The position numbers were made by a program, and so were the translations under genes. From Limnanthes douglasii subsp. nivea (Eukaryota; Streptophyta; Magnoliopsida; Brassicales; Limnanthaceae), in contig JAUPFV010000003.1 in the NCBI GenBank assembly GCA_036936605.1, forward strand, positions 148,708,997 to 148,772,996: a stretch of 64,000 nt of DNA. Reading direction: 5' to 3'. The notes under the pieces are model-generated. The model saw only the letters and a list, made by a program, of their open reading frames with translations, had not been told where the DNA came from and searched no databases. Shown here in pieces: positions 22,701-33,612 of the stretch. How positions within the stretch are numbered: the first letter of the stretch is position 1; every line of letters starts with the position of its first letter.

Positions 22701-23112
22701 TGAAGAGTTTTAAGATGGTCCAGGGGTGATTATGCGATACGAGGATTACTTAGAGACGATTCGGCGATACAGAAATATCTTAGTGTCAATTTTAGAGAGA
22801 GAAAGTAAAGATTATTAGGTTAAGTAGAGAGAGAAAGTCTCATATTATTCATCTCATGATTTGTGAAGCGTGTGTGGTCCTTTTATAGTACAATTGCGAA
22901 TCCCACACGCTTTAACTTTGGTTAATTACATCTTTTAGTCCCTATATTTTACTTTCTTCCTATTCTGGCTATCTTTTTATATAGTTTGTACAATTCAGTC
23001 CTCACACAGTTTTCTCTATGCGTTTTCCTTCTATCACACTTTTCCTTTGGTATTTTCTCCTGTCAAGTTTCTTCTTCACACTTTTCTCCTTGTCTTTTAT
23101 TCTTCCTTATCA
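22701..23112 (-). repeat. 3' LTR of element B
   Basis: 412 bp. On the plus strand it starts TGAAGAG and ends TTATCA; on the element strand it starts TGATAAGG. A TATA-like box on the minus strand (tataaaagg) is at 22879-22887. The polypurine tract on the minus strand (gactggggggctac) lies directly outside at 23113-23127. Confidence 0.93.
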
Positions 23113-23879
23113 GTAGCCCCCCAGTCCTAGTAAAAGTTATTTTACTGGGACTGAATAATTCTCAGATTGCTCACTTCACATACCCTCGAATAGTTACTCT
23201 TGACAGGCAGAAACCATCTTCCTCGAATATTTTCTTTTTCCGAATTTCCACAATGCCATAAGTCGCTCTTCGAAAAGTCACTCTTCGAATTTTCACAACG
23301 CCATAAGTCGCTCTTCGAAAAGTCACTCTTCGAATTTCCACAATGCTCCTCGAACCATCGAGGCCACAAACCGCTCCTCGAGAAATCGCTCTTCGAATTT
23401 CTCCTGTTAACCGAGTAGCCCCCCAATCCTTGCACCATTTTAGCCATATAAGCCCCCGAATGATTTCAGATTGAGGCTAAAAGGGGTGCCAGGATTTATT
23501 TTTATCATGACGTCATTTAACAAACACATGTGTCAGCACATCTTTTTGGAAAATGTTACCTATTCCCCTAACACTTTCTGACAGAAAACTCTTCATTTTC
23601 CCCTGACATTTTTTGACAGAAAATTCTTCATCTTCCCCTGACATTTCCTGACAGAAAACTCTTCATCTTCCCCTGACATTTTCTGACAGAAAACTCTTCA
23701 TATTCGCCTGTGGCTGGTGTCAGAATAATTCGCACCTATATGGACCATAATGTCCCTAGGCAAACATCATAAAAAGTCCCTGGGCCTGATCTGTCAGGGA
23801 AGCCCAGCTTCACCTATAAATACTGACCTTCTCTCCTCATTAACTCAACTTCTGTTCTATCATTTCTAGAGAGATAAAG
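23113..23879. other. Region between 3' LTR and antisense gene of element B, with short direct repeats
   Basis: This holds the polypurine tract (minus, 23113-23127). Repeated words follow: a ctcttcgaaaagtcactcttcgaa-type unit (about 23262-23410, several copies) and a 38-40 bp cccctgacattttctgacagaaaactcttcat unit (about 23565-23705, four copies). A TATA-like cctataaatactgacc on the plus strand at 23812-23826 is about 60 bases before the antisense gene and could be its promoter. Confidence 0.6.
23812..23826 (+). promoter_or_regulatory. Candidate TATA box of the antisense gene
   Basis: The plus strand reads cctataaatactgac, a good plant TATA match. It lies about 55-70 bases upstream of the first codons of the antisense gene, is outside the LTR and points in the gene's direction. 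Assigned by position and motif only. Confidence 0.45.
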
Positions 23880-26800
23880 CTGGCGAATAAACCCCGTCGA
23901 ATTCCTGAGTGGTTGTTGATCAGTAAGAGGTTCGAAAAGAGAATTGCTGCCGGCGAAGACGTGAGGCCTCATCCCCCACCATCGACTACTACCTTTTTTG
24001 GTGCCTGGCCTCCCTCATCAGATTTGACTGCAATTATCCCCCTCGAAGTCGCTCGTCAAAGCTTGCATAGCGATTTGAACCCCCTCGGAGAAATGGGTAA
24101 GGACAGGCAACACAAACACTCGTCCGGGAAGAGAAAGAAGTCCCACAAAGATAGGAAAGTCTCTCATGAGCGAAAACATGCCAGGGAGGCGCCCCTGGTC
24201 ATTCGGGAGCCTACTTCACCCACAGCCCTCGAGAATCTCCCTCAAAGATCTGCTAGCCCTCTTCGAACGTCTACCAGACCTCCTCGAACTTCTGTCAGTC
24301 CTCCACGAATATCTACAAGAACATCTACAAGCCCTCAACGGACTTCTAACAATCCTCCCCGAAGAAACGAAGTGGATGGGTCAAGTCTGCCTTCCACTCC
24401 ATCCATGACCGTTCATGGAACTCAATTTTCACCTTCGAAAACGCTCATTACCGAAGAGGACATGCTCAATAGACGAAATGAGAGTCGAGATGCCAAAGGG
24501 AAAAAACCTGCCACAAAGCCCCTCGAACCAAAAGTGCCTATGATCCCCTCCTTAGGCTCTGTGAACACTGCAACCTCTTCATCCCAAATAATATCCAAAG
24601 AACAAGCCCGTCGGATTGCTCCAAAATCAAAAGGGGACATCGTGCTGCCCTTGGAACTAGACAGTATTGCTGGTCACAACATTCGGGGCATCGAAAACAA
24701 ACATATGGTAGCCCTTGTCAATATCAGATACAAGTACTTTTCAAAAGACAAAGAGGCGATGCTAAGGACCCGATGGTGCATCCCTTCCTATATTACCATC
24801 AAATTTCCCTCAGAATGAGAGACACCTTTATCAGTGAGGGACAACGAGTTGGTGGTATACACAGAGATCATGAACTGGGGGCTAAGGTATCCTTTAGACC
24901 CCTTCTTCATCGAATATTTGTCGAAGATAGACCTTTGCCCTTCGCAGGTGGGTCCCAACATGTGGTTTACTCTGATGGCCTGCATCATGGCCTCGAGGCT
25001 CTCAGGTCACGAATTTTAGTTAGAGCAATTCATTGGCCTTGCTGGTTTGGCCAGAAATCCTTTCTTTCCCTTTTACTCACTGACTTTCAATCGAGGACAA
25101 AAAATCCTGAAAGATCTACTGGAGGCTGACAAGAAATGGAGGCAGCAGTTTGTCTTTTTCTCTGGTCGCTGGGAGACCGGGTCAGAGGCCACTCCCTCAA
25201 ATCCACACAAGCTCTCTCTGATGTGGACTAATAAATGTAAGTGCCTCCTCGAATTTGTTATGCCTCCTCGAATTTTTGATTGTGATTGGTCTTGATATTG
25301 GCTACTTGTTGCAGTTATGACTGGGATATCCAAGCCCTATTCTGACTATGTTGAGGGTGCCACAAATGTGTTCACCAAACTTCGCTTGTGGGCAAAGGAA
25401 CAGTGGGACAACCGATTTCGTCTCTGCATTACTGATAACAATCTGGCCAGGAGTCGATTGTGGAGGCTCAATCCCCTCGACCGCATTAGTATGAGAGGAT
25501 TGATGACTCCTCCCTCGGAGCGAGAAGTGATGGAGCGGTGTAGCCAAAAAGACATAGTGGTATATCTGCCCAAGCGCTCCCGTTCGCAGAGTCATCTTGG
25601 GGATCCTCCAGAAGATGAAGTTCCAACTCAACAGCTAAACCCTGAAGGACCGGTCAACACTCAAAGGCCTTCTCCCTCGAACAATGATGGGTCATCAAAT
25701 TCCATTCCCCCTCCACCAAACAATACTGGGTCACCGGACTCCCTTCCTCCTCCCCCTGCTCTCATCCTGCCTTCAAAAATGATGCCAAGACAAGAGACAG
25801 TAAGGGTAAGGGTATCCTCGAACCCATCCAAGAATTCTCCGAGGGAGGTGAGACGCCTGAAGGCAATCAGGAGGCTGGTCTAAAGGAAAAGGTCCAAGAA
25901 ATCACAAGTGAACCTGAGGACAGAGGTGGCCATTCTCCCAGGGAAAGTTCTCATTAATCCCCACATTCGCCTCTTACTGAGGCTTCTCACCCATTCCCCC
26001 TCGAAAATAGTCCAAGATTAGCACATCTCCCTATTCCTCGGAGCAACCCTCCTCAGCACATTGACCCAGACACTCTTGGAGGTGGGTTTTCTGAGTTTGA
26101 CTCTGCAGAATTAGGGTCTCTTTCGAGCTCCTTCGAAGTTCCTGTGGATGATGAATTCTCACTATCCCTTCGGAAATCGCTGCATACCTCAGTAAATAGA
26201 GGCAAAAAGATGCGTCACCTTGAGAAACGCAAAAATCACTACAAGTTTAAATCGTTGTTGGCTGCCTCTCAGCTCGAAGAGGCTAAGAAGCAACATGCAG
26301 TGATCGAGAGCCAAGCCGATACCTTGTACGAGCGTCTGTCTGCCTCCGAAAATTACGTGATAATGCTAGAGAGGTATTGTCAAGAGGAGAGGGACTTGTA
26401 TAAAAAGAAGACTGATGCTCAAGAGCTACTGATAGCTGAGTACAAAAAGGGACATCGTTTGGCTTGTGATAGATTCACAGAGTGTACCGAGGCCCTTAGA
26501 AATGTAACAGTAGACCGAGATCAGTTACTGAGACGGGTTGAGAACTTTCCTGGACAAGTCGAGGAAGAGAAGGACAAGGCTGTGGATGCTTATGCGGCGA
26601 CGTGTACAAGAAAGCTGCAAGCTCGGGATGCCACTACTCGAGCTGGTTTGCTTACCCAAATCCATGCTGAGCATCCTGAATATAACTTAGGGATCTTTTG
26701 GAAACTTGTCCCCTCGGAACTTCGTCCTCCCCATATAGTGGTAAGTGATAGTGAAGAGTCAGAGACTGAGGGGAGTATCTCCTCGAAAAATTTAGACTGA
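23880..26800 (+). pseudogene. Antisense accessory gene of element B (putative gypsy-type transposon domain, coiled coil), broken
   Basis: The coding direction is opposite to gag-pol. The first exon starts around 23880 (LANKPRRIPEW..., no ATG at this spot) with a basic, Ser/Pro/Arg-rich region to 24818. After a frame change comes the conserved block ELVVYTEIMNWGLRYPLDPFF ... GPNMWFTLMACIMASRL, resembling Pfam PF04195 (about 24840-25015). A TAG follows, then RGQKILKDLLEADKKWRQQFVFFSGRWE. An intron with gtaagt donor (about 25237) and ttgttgcag acceptor (about 25314) leads to LRLWAKEQWDNRF and a Pro/Ser linker. After another frame change there is a coiled-coil segment (26200-26620) and an acidic end. 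The function is unknown. The same gene occurs antisense at 47771-50738 and 60443-63060. Confidence 0.75.
25237..25314 (+). other. Intron of the antisense gene (element B)
   Basis: A donor gtaagtgcc follows the ...SLMWTNK codons, and an acceptor ctacttgttgcag precedes VMTGISKPY. Introns at the matching place, after a conserved tryptophan-containing segment, are seen in the copies at about 49365 (minus) and 61645 (plus). Each has an in-frame continuation or recognisable homology after it. The splice signals exist only on the antisense strand of the retrotransposon. Confidence 0.65.
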
Positions 26801-27080
26801 GTGGAGACGTAGAAGATGTTAATGTTTTGTGTATGGCCCAATAGGACCTCTTTTTGTAATGTGACTGGGATATGTTGTACTGCGCTAATTTTAGAAGACA
26901 TAGTCCGATTTTGTAAGGTCAACAATCAACAATCAATTATTATGCGTAAGTTCAATCCACAGCACCAAATGTTATGTTCCCTTCAATAATCCAAAGAGAC
27001 AAATCCTTCAACCCACTATTATGACCTACCTGATTATTTGGAGGGACGATATCTTGTGTCACATTATTGTGACCCAAATA
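26801..27080. other. Downstream flank of the antisense gene
   Basis: Between the stop codon of the antisense gene and the tandem repeats. It may hold the 3' UTR of the antisense transcript. No distinct signal was assigned. Confidence 0.35.
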
Positions 27081-27100
27081 CTAACAAAGGCATATTGGAT

Positions 27101-27640
27101 TCGAGGCACACGTTAATGTGATCCAAGTGCTGATAAAGTCATATAAAACTCGAGGCACACATTAGTGTGACCCAAATATTAATAAGGTTAAACAAAATTC
27201 GAGGCACACATTAGTGTGACCCACATATTAATAAAGTTAAACAAAATCCGAGGCACACATTAGTGTGACCCAAATATTAATAAGGTTAAACAAAATTCGA
27301 GGCACACATTAGTGTGACCCAAATATTAATAAGGTTAAAATGAAGTTTGAGGCACACATTAAGGTGACTCAAGTAATAGTTCGAAGAGGCAAGAATTCGA
27401 GGCACATGTTACTGTGACCCAAAGAATAGTTTGAAGGTCCCAAAATTTGAGGCACATGTTTCTGTGACCCAAAAAATAGTTCGAAGGGACAACAATTCGA
27501 GGCACATGTTACTGTGACCCAAAAAAATAGTTCGAAGGGACAACAATTCGAGGCACATGTTACTGTGACCCAAAAAATAGTTCGAAGGGACAACAATTCG
27601 AGGCACATGTTACTGTGACCCAAAAAATAGTTAAGGCAAA
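27101..27640. repeat. Tandem repeat, 11 units of 49-51 bp, in the 3' region of element B
   Basis: The word gaggcac occurs at 27103, 27152, 27201, 27250, 27299, 27349, 27399, 27449, 27499, 27550 and 27600, a very regular period. Each unit carries gaggcaca followed by ttaGtgtgaccca or ttactgtgaccca. Two subtypes exist: units up to 27349 contain attaataaggttaaac, and later units contain aatagttcgaagggacaac. The block lies between integrase and the antisense gene. Tandem repeats here are known in Tat-lineage elements and can seed satellites. Confidence 0.9.
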
Positions 27641-27905
27641 GAACTCTTTGTATTTAAGCGGCTCATCGAAACACCTCATTAAAACCTTCATGTGCCTAAC
27701 AGGGTAGGAAAGAGTGTGCCCTCGCCAAATTTTGTTCTGGGGGATACAAAGAAGAGGAAAAGAAATACAATTTCAGCTAGCTCTTTTAATCAAGATACAA
27801 TTTTAAATGCTCAATATTCCAAGGGAGACGGAGGTATCGCCCTTCCTTATCTTTTAACCGATATGTGCCTGGTTTTATCTTTTCGGTGACCTCATAGGGG
27901 CCTTC

Positions 27906-28975
27906 CTAATTCGGTCCCAACTTCCCCAAACTCTTGTCTTTAGTGTGCAAGAAAAATTTACGTAAGACCTTGTCTCCCACCTTAAAATCTTTGTGCTTTA
28001 CCTTAGACGCGTATCGACTCCTCATGAGAGTTTGATAATAGAGGGATGTCAACTGTGCTTGTTGTCTCTTTTCTTCAACCAATTCTAAAGCCAGTGCTCT
28101 ACTCTGGTCATTTGTGTCGGAGACATATGTTGCTACACGATGTGAGGGAAAAAGAATCTCTGGGGGGACAACGACATCCATTCCATAGACTAAGGCAAAT
28201 GGGGACACAGTAGTGGCCGTTCGCGGAGTCGTTCGGTACGCCCACAACACTTCCTGTAAATAGTCGGGCCATTTCCCCGCTTTGCCTTCCAAGTTCTTCT
28301 TCAAACCATCGAGAATCGTGCGATTAGTCACTTCCACTTGCCCATTAGCCTGAGGGTGAAATGGTGTTGAAAAACATTTTCGTATGCCCCTCGATTCACA
28401 GAAGCTCTTGAACTCCTTATTGTCAAACTGAGGTCCATTGTCCGTGGTGATCTGCAATGGTACACCAAAACGACAACAAATGTTAGATATGACAAACTTT
28501 ATCACATCTTTGGCATTTATCCCTGCCAGTGGCTCAGCCTCTACCCACTTAGAAAAATAATCGACTGCCACGATTATAGTCTGTCTGCCCCCAGACGCCA
28601 TTGGTAGGGGCCCAACTAGATCAATGCCCCATCTGTCAAACGGGACTGCCTCTGAAATGATTTCCAGTAACACCCCAGGTTTGTGAATCACATTAGCGTA
28701 GCGTTGACACGTGTCACATCGTTTGACTAAATCTTTTGCGTCGGCCGCGATAGTGGGCCAATAATAACCAGCCAAATACCCTTCGAATTAATGCCTTGTA
28801 CCCACAATGGGCAGATCCTTCACCATCGTGCAATTCGGACAGGATAATTTGCGACTCGGGCCCACTCAGACACCTGAATAATGGTCGACTCAGAGATATT
28901 TTATACAGCACTCCTCCTAACAGAATATAGCCATGAGAATTGAATCTAACTTTCCTGGCTTCGGATTTTTCGACA
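27906..28975 (-). pseudogene. Integrase of element B
   Basis: The zinc-binding domain (HDGEGSAHCGYKALIRRVF, then CDTCQRYANVIHKPG) is split by a frame change near 28775. The core has all three catalytic acids: GIDLVGPLP, TTDNGPQFDN and NGQVEVTNRTI. The C-terminal domain SRYASKVKHKDFKVGDKVLRKFF follows. A TAG at 27906-27908 ends the frame at a position where related integrases continue with tryptophan. The core is otherwise long and well preserved. Copy 4 has the matching C-terminal piece at 63731-63916. Confidence 0.88.
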
Positions 28976-29520
28976 GGTAAAGTGTCATGGGCCAGAAAAT
29001 CAATGATGATCGTCTTCCAATCGTGCGTAATCACGTTGCTTTCCCCCGAGATGTTCATTGTGTGCTCCTCGCCAATCGAGATCGAAGGGTACTCCTGAAC
29101 CAGAACCCACGGGTAACCTTCCGTCCGTGAAGCGGAGGCAAGAGAATCCGGGACAGTGTTTAACTCTCTTCGAACATGCTCGTACTTGACTCCCTCAAAT
29201 TCAGATGCCAAATCTTTCAATAGCTTCAAATACTGTATCAGCGTATCTTTCCTGGCCTCGGACTCTCCTGAAGCTTGATTTATCACCAACTGTGAGTCAC
29301 TGATCAATTTAATCTTTCAAGCCCCACATATCTGAGCCAAACGCAAGCCTACTAGAACAGCTTCATACTCAGCTTCATTATTAGTAGCCTTAAAACCGAA
29401 ACGAATGGCTTGGAACATAGCTACCCCTTTCGGGCAAATCAATTGGACACCTGCCCCACTTCCTGAAGTGTTCGACCCCCCATCCGTCCGTATCACCCAT
29501 TCATCTTCGTCAACCAAGTC
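28714..29520 (-). pseudogene. Second (archaeal-type) RNase H and linker of element B
   Basis: After the first RNase H the frame contains DEWVIRTDGGSNTSGSGAGV and FKATNNEAEYEAVLVGLRLA, then (after a stop near 29314) KLISDSQLVINQASGESEARKD and YEHVRRELNTVPDSLASAS. This is the pattern of an additional RNase H domain with DGGSN, NNEAEYEA and DSQLV blocks. It is characteristic of Tat-lineage plant Ty3/gypsy elements and gives the lineage assignment. Confidence 0.85.
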
Positions 29521-29955
29521 GTGCACTTCCTGTTCCTCTCTATCCGAATGGAACTCGACTAGGAAATCGGCTAAAATTTGTGCTTTTATCGTCGTTCGAG
29601 GCTCAAATGTTATGTCAAAGTCTCCCAGCTCTACTGACCATTTAGTCATCCTGCCAGAGATGTCAGGCCTTTGTAATAAACTCTTCAGAGGAAAAGTCGT
29701 CCGAACAATGATTGGGTGGGCCTGGAAGTAAGGTCTCATTTTTCGAGCTGTCGTTACCAACGCTAAAGCTACCTTCTCCAATGTGAGATATCGCTTCTCC
29801 GCATCCAGCAAACTCTTACTAACATAATAGATAGGCTTCAGGATAGAGTCATCTTCGCGGAGGAGAACGGCACTGACCGCACATCCTGATACTGCTACAT
29901 AGATAATTAATGTCTCTCCTACCAATGGTTTAGATAATACTTCTGGATACGTCAA
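29500..29955 (-). pseudogene. First RNase H domain of element B
   Basis: Visible blocks are LIIYVAVSGCAVSAVLLRE, PIYYVSKSLLDAEKRYLTLEKVALALV and FPLKSLLQRPDISGRMTKWSVELGDFDI, typical of the retroelement RNase H following RT. The first aspartate expected in the catalytic core is at a position reading YVAVSG, so the active site may be degraded. A TAA lies just upstream of 29955, separating this frame from RT. Confidence 0.75.
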
Positions 29956-30070
29956 ATACTCTTAGATTTGACGAAAAGCGGTCGAACATTCCTCGGTCCA
30001 ACAAAACTGTTTCGCATTCCGCAACACTTTAAAAAATGGAGCACATTTATCCGAAGACCTAGAAATAAAT

Positions 30071-31024
30071 CTATTCAGAGCGGCCAATCTTCCTGTCATA
30101 ACTTGTACTTCCTTTATATTTCGGGGGGGGGGGGGTCATCGTGATCAGAGCTTTTAGTTGCTCGGGATCGGCCTCGATGCCTTTTTCGCTGATCATGTAA
30201 CCAAGAAATTTGCCTGACCTCACCCCGAAAATGCACTTCTCCGGATTGAGTTTTAAATTGACTCTGCTTAAGTTTCGAAATGTCTCTGCCAGGTCGGTGA
30301 AATGGTCTTCGTCCCGTTCACTGTCGATATAGGCTTCCATGTTCCGCCCAATCTGCCCTTCAAAGGTTTTATTGACCATATGCTGATAGGTTGCCCCCGC
30401 GTTTTTTAATCCGAATGGCTTGACCCTATAGCAGTATAAACCTCGCCCGGTGATAAAAGAAGTGCTTTCCTCATCATTAGCGGCCAATCAGATTTGGTTG
30501 TACCCTGAGTAAGCGTCCATAAATGACAACAGTCGATTGCCGGAGGTCGAATCCACTAATTGATCGATGTGAGGCACAGGAAACGGATCCTTAGGACAAG
30601 CTCTGTTTAAGTCTGTGAAGTCAGCACACATTCTCCACTTGCCATTTTTCTTTCGTACTAACACTGGATTCGACGCCCATATGGGATAATGAGACTCGCG
30701 AATATGGCCTATGCTTAGTAGCCTTTCGACCTCCAACAGAATTGCCGAGGCCTTTTCCGGGGAGACAGGTCTTCTTTTCTGGACTACGGGTCGGACATCT
30801 AATCGTATCGCGAGTTTATGACACATGATTTCCGACGACACTCCAGTGACATCCTGTGTACACCAACCAAACATATCAAGTTTATCAGATAAAAAAGCAA
30901 TTAATTTTTCCTTGAATTCTGGAGAGAGGTGGACTCCAATCTTTAGAACTTTGTCACTCGCAAATTCGTGTGTCGCAGAATCTTCTTCTGGGACCTGAAA
31001 TCCGGGCCTCCCTCGGATCATCAC
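30071..31024 (-). pseudogene. Reverse transcriptase of element B, catalytic site lost
   Basis: The RT N-terminal blocks are clear: RRPVSPEKASAILLEVERLL, SNPVLVRKKNGKWRMCADFT, DLNRACPKDPFPVPHIDQLV and FMDAYSGYNQI. A TGA at 30488-30490 interrupts the next block (YCYRVKPFGLKNAGATYQHMVNKTF). The catalytic motif, normally Y-V/I-D-D, reads YIDSERDEDHF at about 30310-30335. The second aspartate is gone and residues between it and DHF appear deleted. A 13-base G-run (30123-30135) breaks the frame at the C-terminal end. Confidence 0.88.
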
Positions 31025-31037
31025 AGGGGATGATTTC

Positions 31038-31054
31038 GGGGGGGGGGGGGGGGG
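31038..31054 (+). repeat. 17-base G homopolymer at the protease-RT junction
   Basis: An uninterrupted run of G on the plus strand (C on the coding strand) falls exactly where the protease frame and the RT frame part. A second run of 13 G is at 30123-30135. Both coincide with frame breaks. Confidence 0.8.
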
Positions 31055-31063
31055 CTTTAATTG

Positions 31064-31597
31064 CTATGCTTGGTCTGAAGTTTCCCCCCTACCCCCCTTG
31101 GAGGACAGGGCTATCTGGTAACATTCACGTGTCATCTTCTGGCTACTTCGGATTATCCCAATATTGTTCCCGACCACGTATTTTAAGCATTGATGCACTG
31201 TGGAGATTACGCCATGCATCCGGGACAACCAAGAGCGACCCATGATAGCATTATACGATGTTGGCGCGTCAACCACAATAAAAAGTACCTCCACCTCTTT
31301 CTTAAATGGTCCACGGCCCAACTCGACCACACACTGAAACTCTCCAACCACCACTGTTGCGGCGCCAGTAAAGCCCACTGTAGTCCTGTCGGATCTTCGG
31401 ATAACAGGTCGGTCAGAGATTCGTCGGTAAGTACTCATAAACAATATATTCGCGGAGCTCCCCGTGTCAATGAGTATCTTCGGAATTTGATCACCAGCGA
31501 TGTCTGCCGCAATCACTACCGCATCCTCATGAGGGCCTGCAACATTTCGCATATCATCATCATCGAAACAAATAATTGGGGAAGGCGAGCGGTGCAT
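31064..31597 (-). pseudogene. Aspartic protease of element B
   Basis: The catalytic motif LIDTGSSANILF lies near residue 42. It is followed by VVGEFQCVVELG, VEVLFIVVDAPTSYNAIMGRSWLSRM and HQCLKYV, the usual Tat-type protease with the YNAIMGR block. The frame is open and the key residues are present. It ends before the 17-base G-run that separates it from RT. Confidence 0.85.
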
Positions 31598-33534
31598 TTA
31601 CGCTGACACTCCCGCTTCAATCTGGGTGGTCAGGTTGACCATGTGCCTTTTTCGGGATCTGTTGGAATTTCCCGCAATATTGTCTCCCCCAAAAATTGCC
31701 AAAGAATCGAAGAACGCACAAAGGCTGTCCACTCTCCCCTTCGGAATTTCTTCTTCCACCAAGTTCACATTGTTCCTCCCCACCTTGGGATCTAAATACT
31801 CTTGCTCGATGTCAAAGTCATCGACCCCTTCAGAAATCACCATGGCTGTGTCAGTGTTCTTTGAGACAGCTTTCACCACGACATTTTTCTGGGAGTGTTT
31901 TTTGACGAATTCTAACAACATTCCATTCTCAATCAGGGCTTGCACCTCTTTTTTCAAATTTATGCAATCCTTGGTGTCGTGCCCAATATCCTCATGATAT
32001 TTGCAATATTTATTGACGTTCATGCTTTCCCTCGGAGTCTGTATGGGAAAAGGCTTCCTGAACGGGACCGTAAATTTTGCCTTGTCGAATATTGCAGCAA
32101 CATTTTCTGTCAACTCCGTGAAATAGTCAGGTCGAACCCATTTGTTTGACATGAGTCTCGCTCATTGATTATAGTTTTGCTGATTGCCATAGTATACGGG
32201 TTCGACTTTTGCCTCGGAGGATATTGACCCGTACTTTTAGTCTGAACATTCGAACGAGGGCCCTGGTTGCTCGACTCAGTCCTTTGAAATTGATTCTGGT
32301 CCAACCGATCCCCCGACCCTTTCTCCGAGGCTTGGGTCTCTTCTACCAGGATCCTCTTCTCAACCTGATCTAGCAATGCTCCAAAAGTCATCGCCTGACT
32401 TTCCGCCACCGTATCCTTCAACAACCCGAGGACCAGGCCCATCCTGAAAGCTGCAAGCGCCACTGAATCCTTGCAATATCCCATATCCGTTTTCGTTTTA
32501 ACAAAACGATTAGTGTAATTTTTTAGGCTCTCCCCCACCTTCTGTCGGCAATAGATGATCGTGTCTCCGTTAGCTCTGAACTTCTTGCTCCCCACAAAGT
32601 GTTGTCTGAAGATGTTCCAGAACATATCAAAATTCTTTATCGACCCTTGAGGTAGCATGTTGTACCACTTAGATGCTACTCCCTTAAAAGTCTGAGAAAA
32701 TGCTCTGCATAGCAGCTTATCATCGTCGTCGAAATTGATCATAAAATTCTTAAATTGCTCAATGTGATTATCCGGATCCTGTGTCCCATCGAATTTCTCT
32801 AGCTTCGAAATATCGAAGTGCTTCGGAAGATTTCCCACCAAAATGTCCGGGGATAGGGGGGAAGCTCTCCAATTGTGACCCGCACGATAAACTCCGGATC
32901 TTAGGTTGTCATTATTTGGAAAGTACAAACCCTCCTCGGATGGCAAAGTATACTGATGCTGCCATTCCGAAGTTCGAGGGCCCATGTCCTCTTTCCTCTC
33001 AGCATAATTTGCCTGTTCATAGTATCGTTCGCCACCTCGAGCGTGGTGACCCTTCTCCCTCGGAGATTTCCTCTCAGAACTTCTTCCTCTTCGGAAATCG
33101 GTGTGTTTGCGATCATATTTTTTCTTTCTGTGGTATTTTCGCGGGGACGAATCTGAGGAGCTATATCGAGAGTAGTCACTCAGGTAAGCTGAATCCACAT
33201 GTCGCCTCTCTCTTCTCCTCGGCGATTGTCACTCGCCTCCCCGGTACCGGTCGTCCCTTTTCTTGGGACGAAGTTCAGTTTCGCGATCTTCCTTTTCGCC
33301 AACCGGCTCCCTCCTTATCTCGGATCGAAGATTCTCCTGTACGAGGTTCTTTTCTGCTTTCAACCTTTCGATTTCTAGCAGCAACTCATTTCTCTGAGCC
33401 AACAGATCTGAGTCGTCAAAGGTATTTCCGACTCGCTGGCCCCCTAGTCCCTCGTACTCCATATCGTTCCGGTAGTCATCTCCCACCAGGTTCTCCTCGC
33501 AATTGTTAACCAAGTCGTCCCTTTAGCCCTCCAT
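31598..33534 (-). pseudogene. gag of element B (capsid-like and zinc-binding region)
   Basis: A probable ATG at 33532-33534 is followed after two codons by a TAA (33523-33525). The N-terminal region is charged and rich in E/R/K with a coiled segment (LAQRNELLLEIERLKAEK), then another stop at 33229. The gag domain (32110-33198) has DISKLEKFDGTQDPDNHIEQFKN, FKGVASKWYNMLPQGSI and SLKNYTNRFVKTK. A frame change near 32130 leads to RPDYFTELTENVAAIFDK and YCKYHEDIGHDTKDCINLKKEVQALIENG, a CX2-type zinc-binding segment typical of Tat gag proteins. Confidence 0.85.
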
Positions 33535-33594
33535 GGTTCTCCTTGGAATAGAAACTATTTCCAGGAAGCGATTGTCGTCAGAGCGATTTTCGTT

Positions 33595-33611
33595 TCCCAC
33601 AGACGGCGCCA
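33595..33611 (-). other. Primer binding site of element B
   Basis: On the minus strand, directly inside the 5' LTR, the sequence reads tggcgccgtctgtggga. TGGCGCCG is a common primer-site start in plant Tat and Athila elements. The exact tRNA was not determined. Confidence 0.8.
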
Positions 33612-33612
33612 C

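Noticed and set aside
27369..27623. Open frames with repeating VTVTCASNCCPFELFF translation
   Set aside because: Product of the 50-bp tandem repeat. Not a gene.
32781..33509. 242-codon plus-strand open frame over gag
   Set aside because: Shadow of the minus-strand gag region, with no independent conservation.
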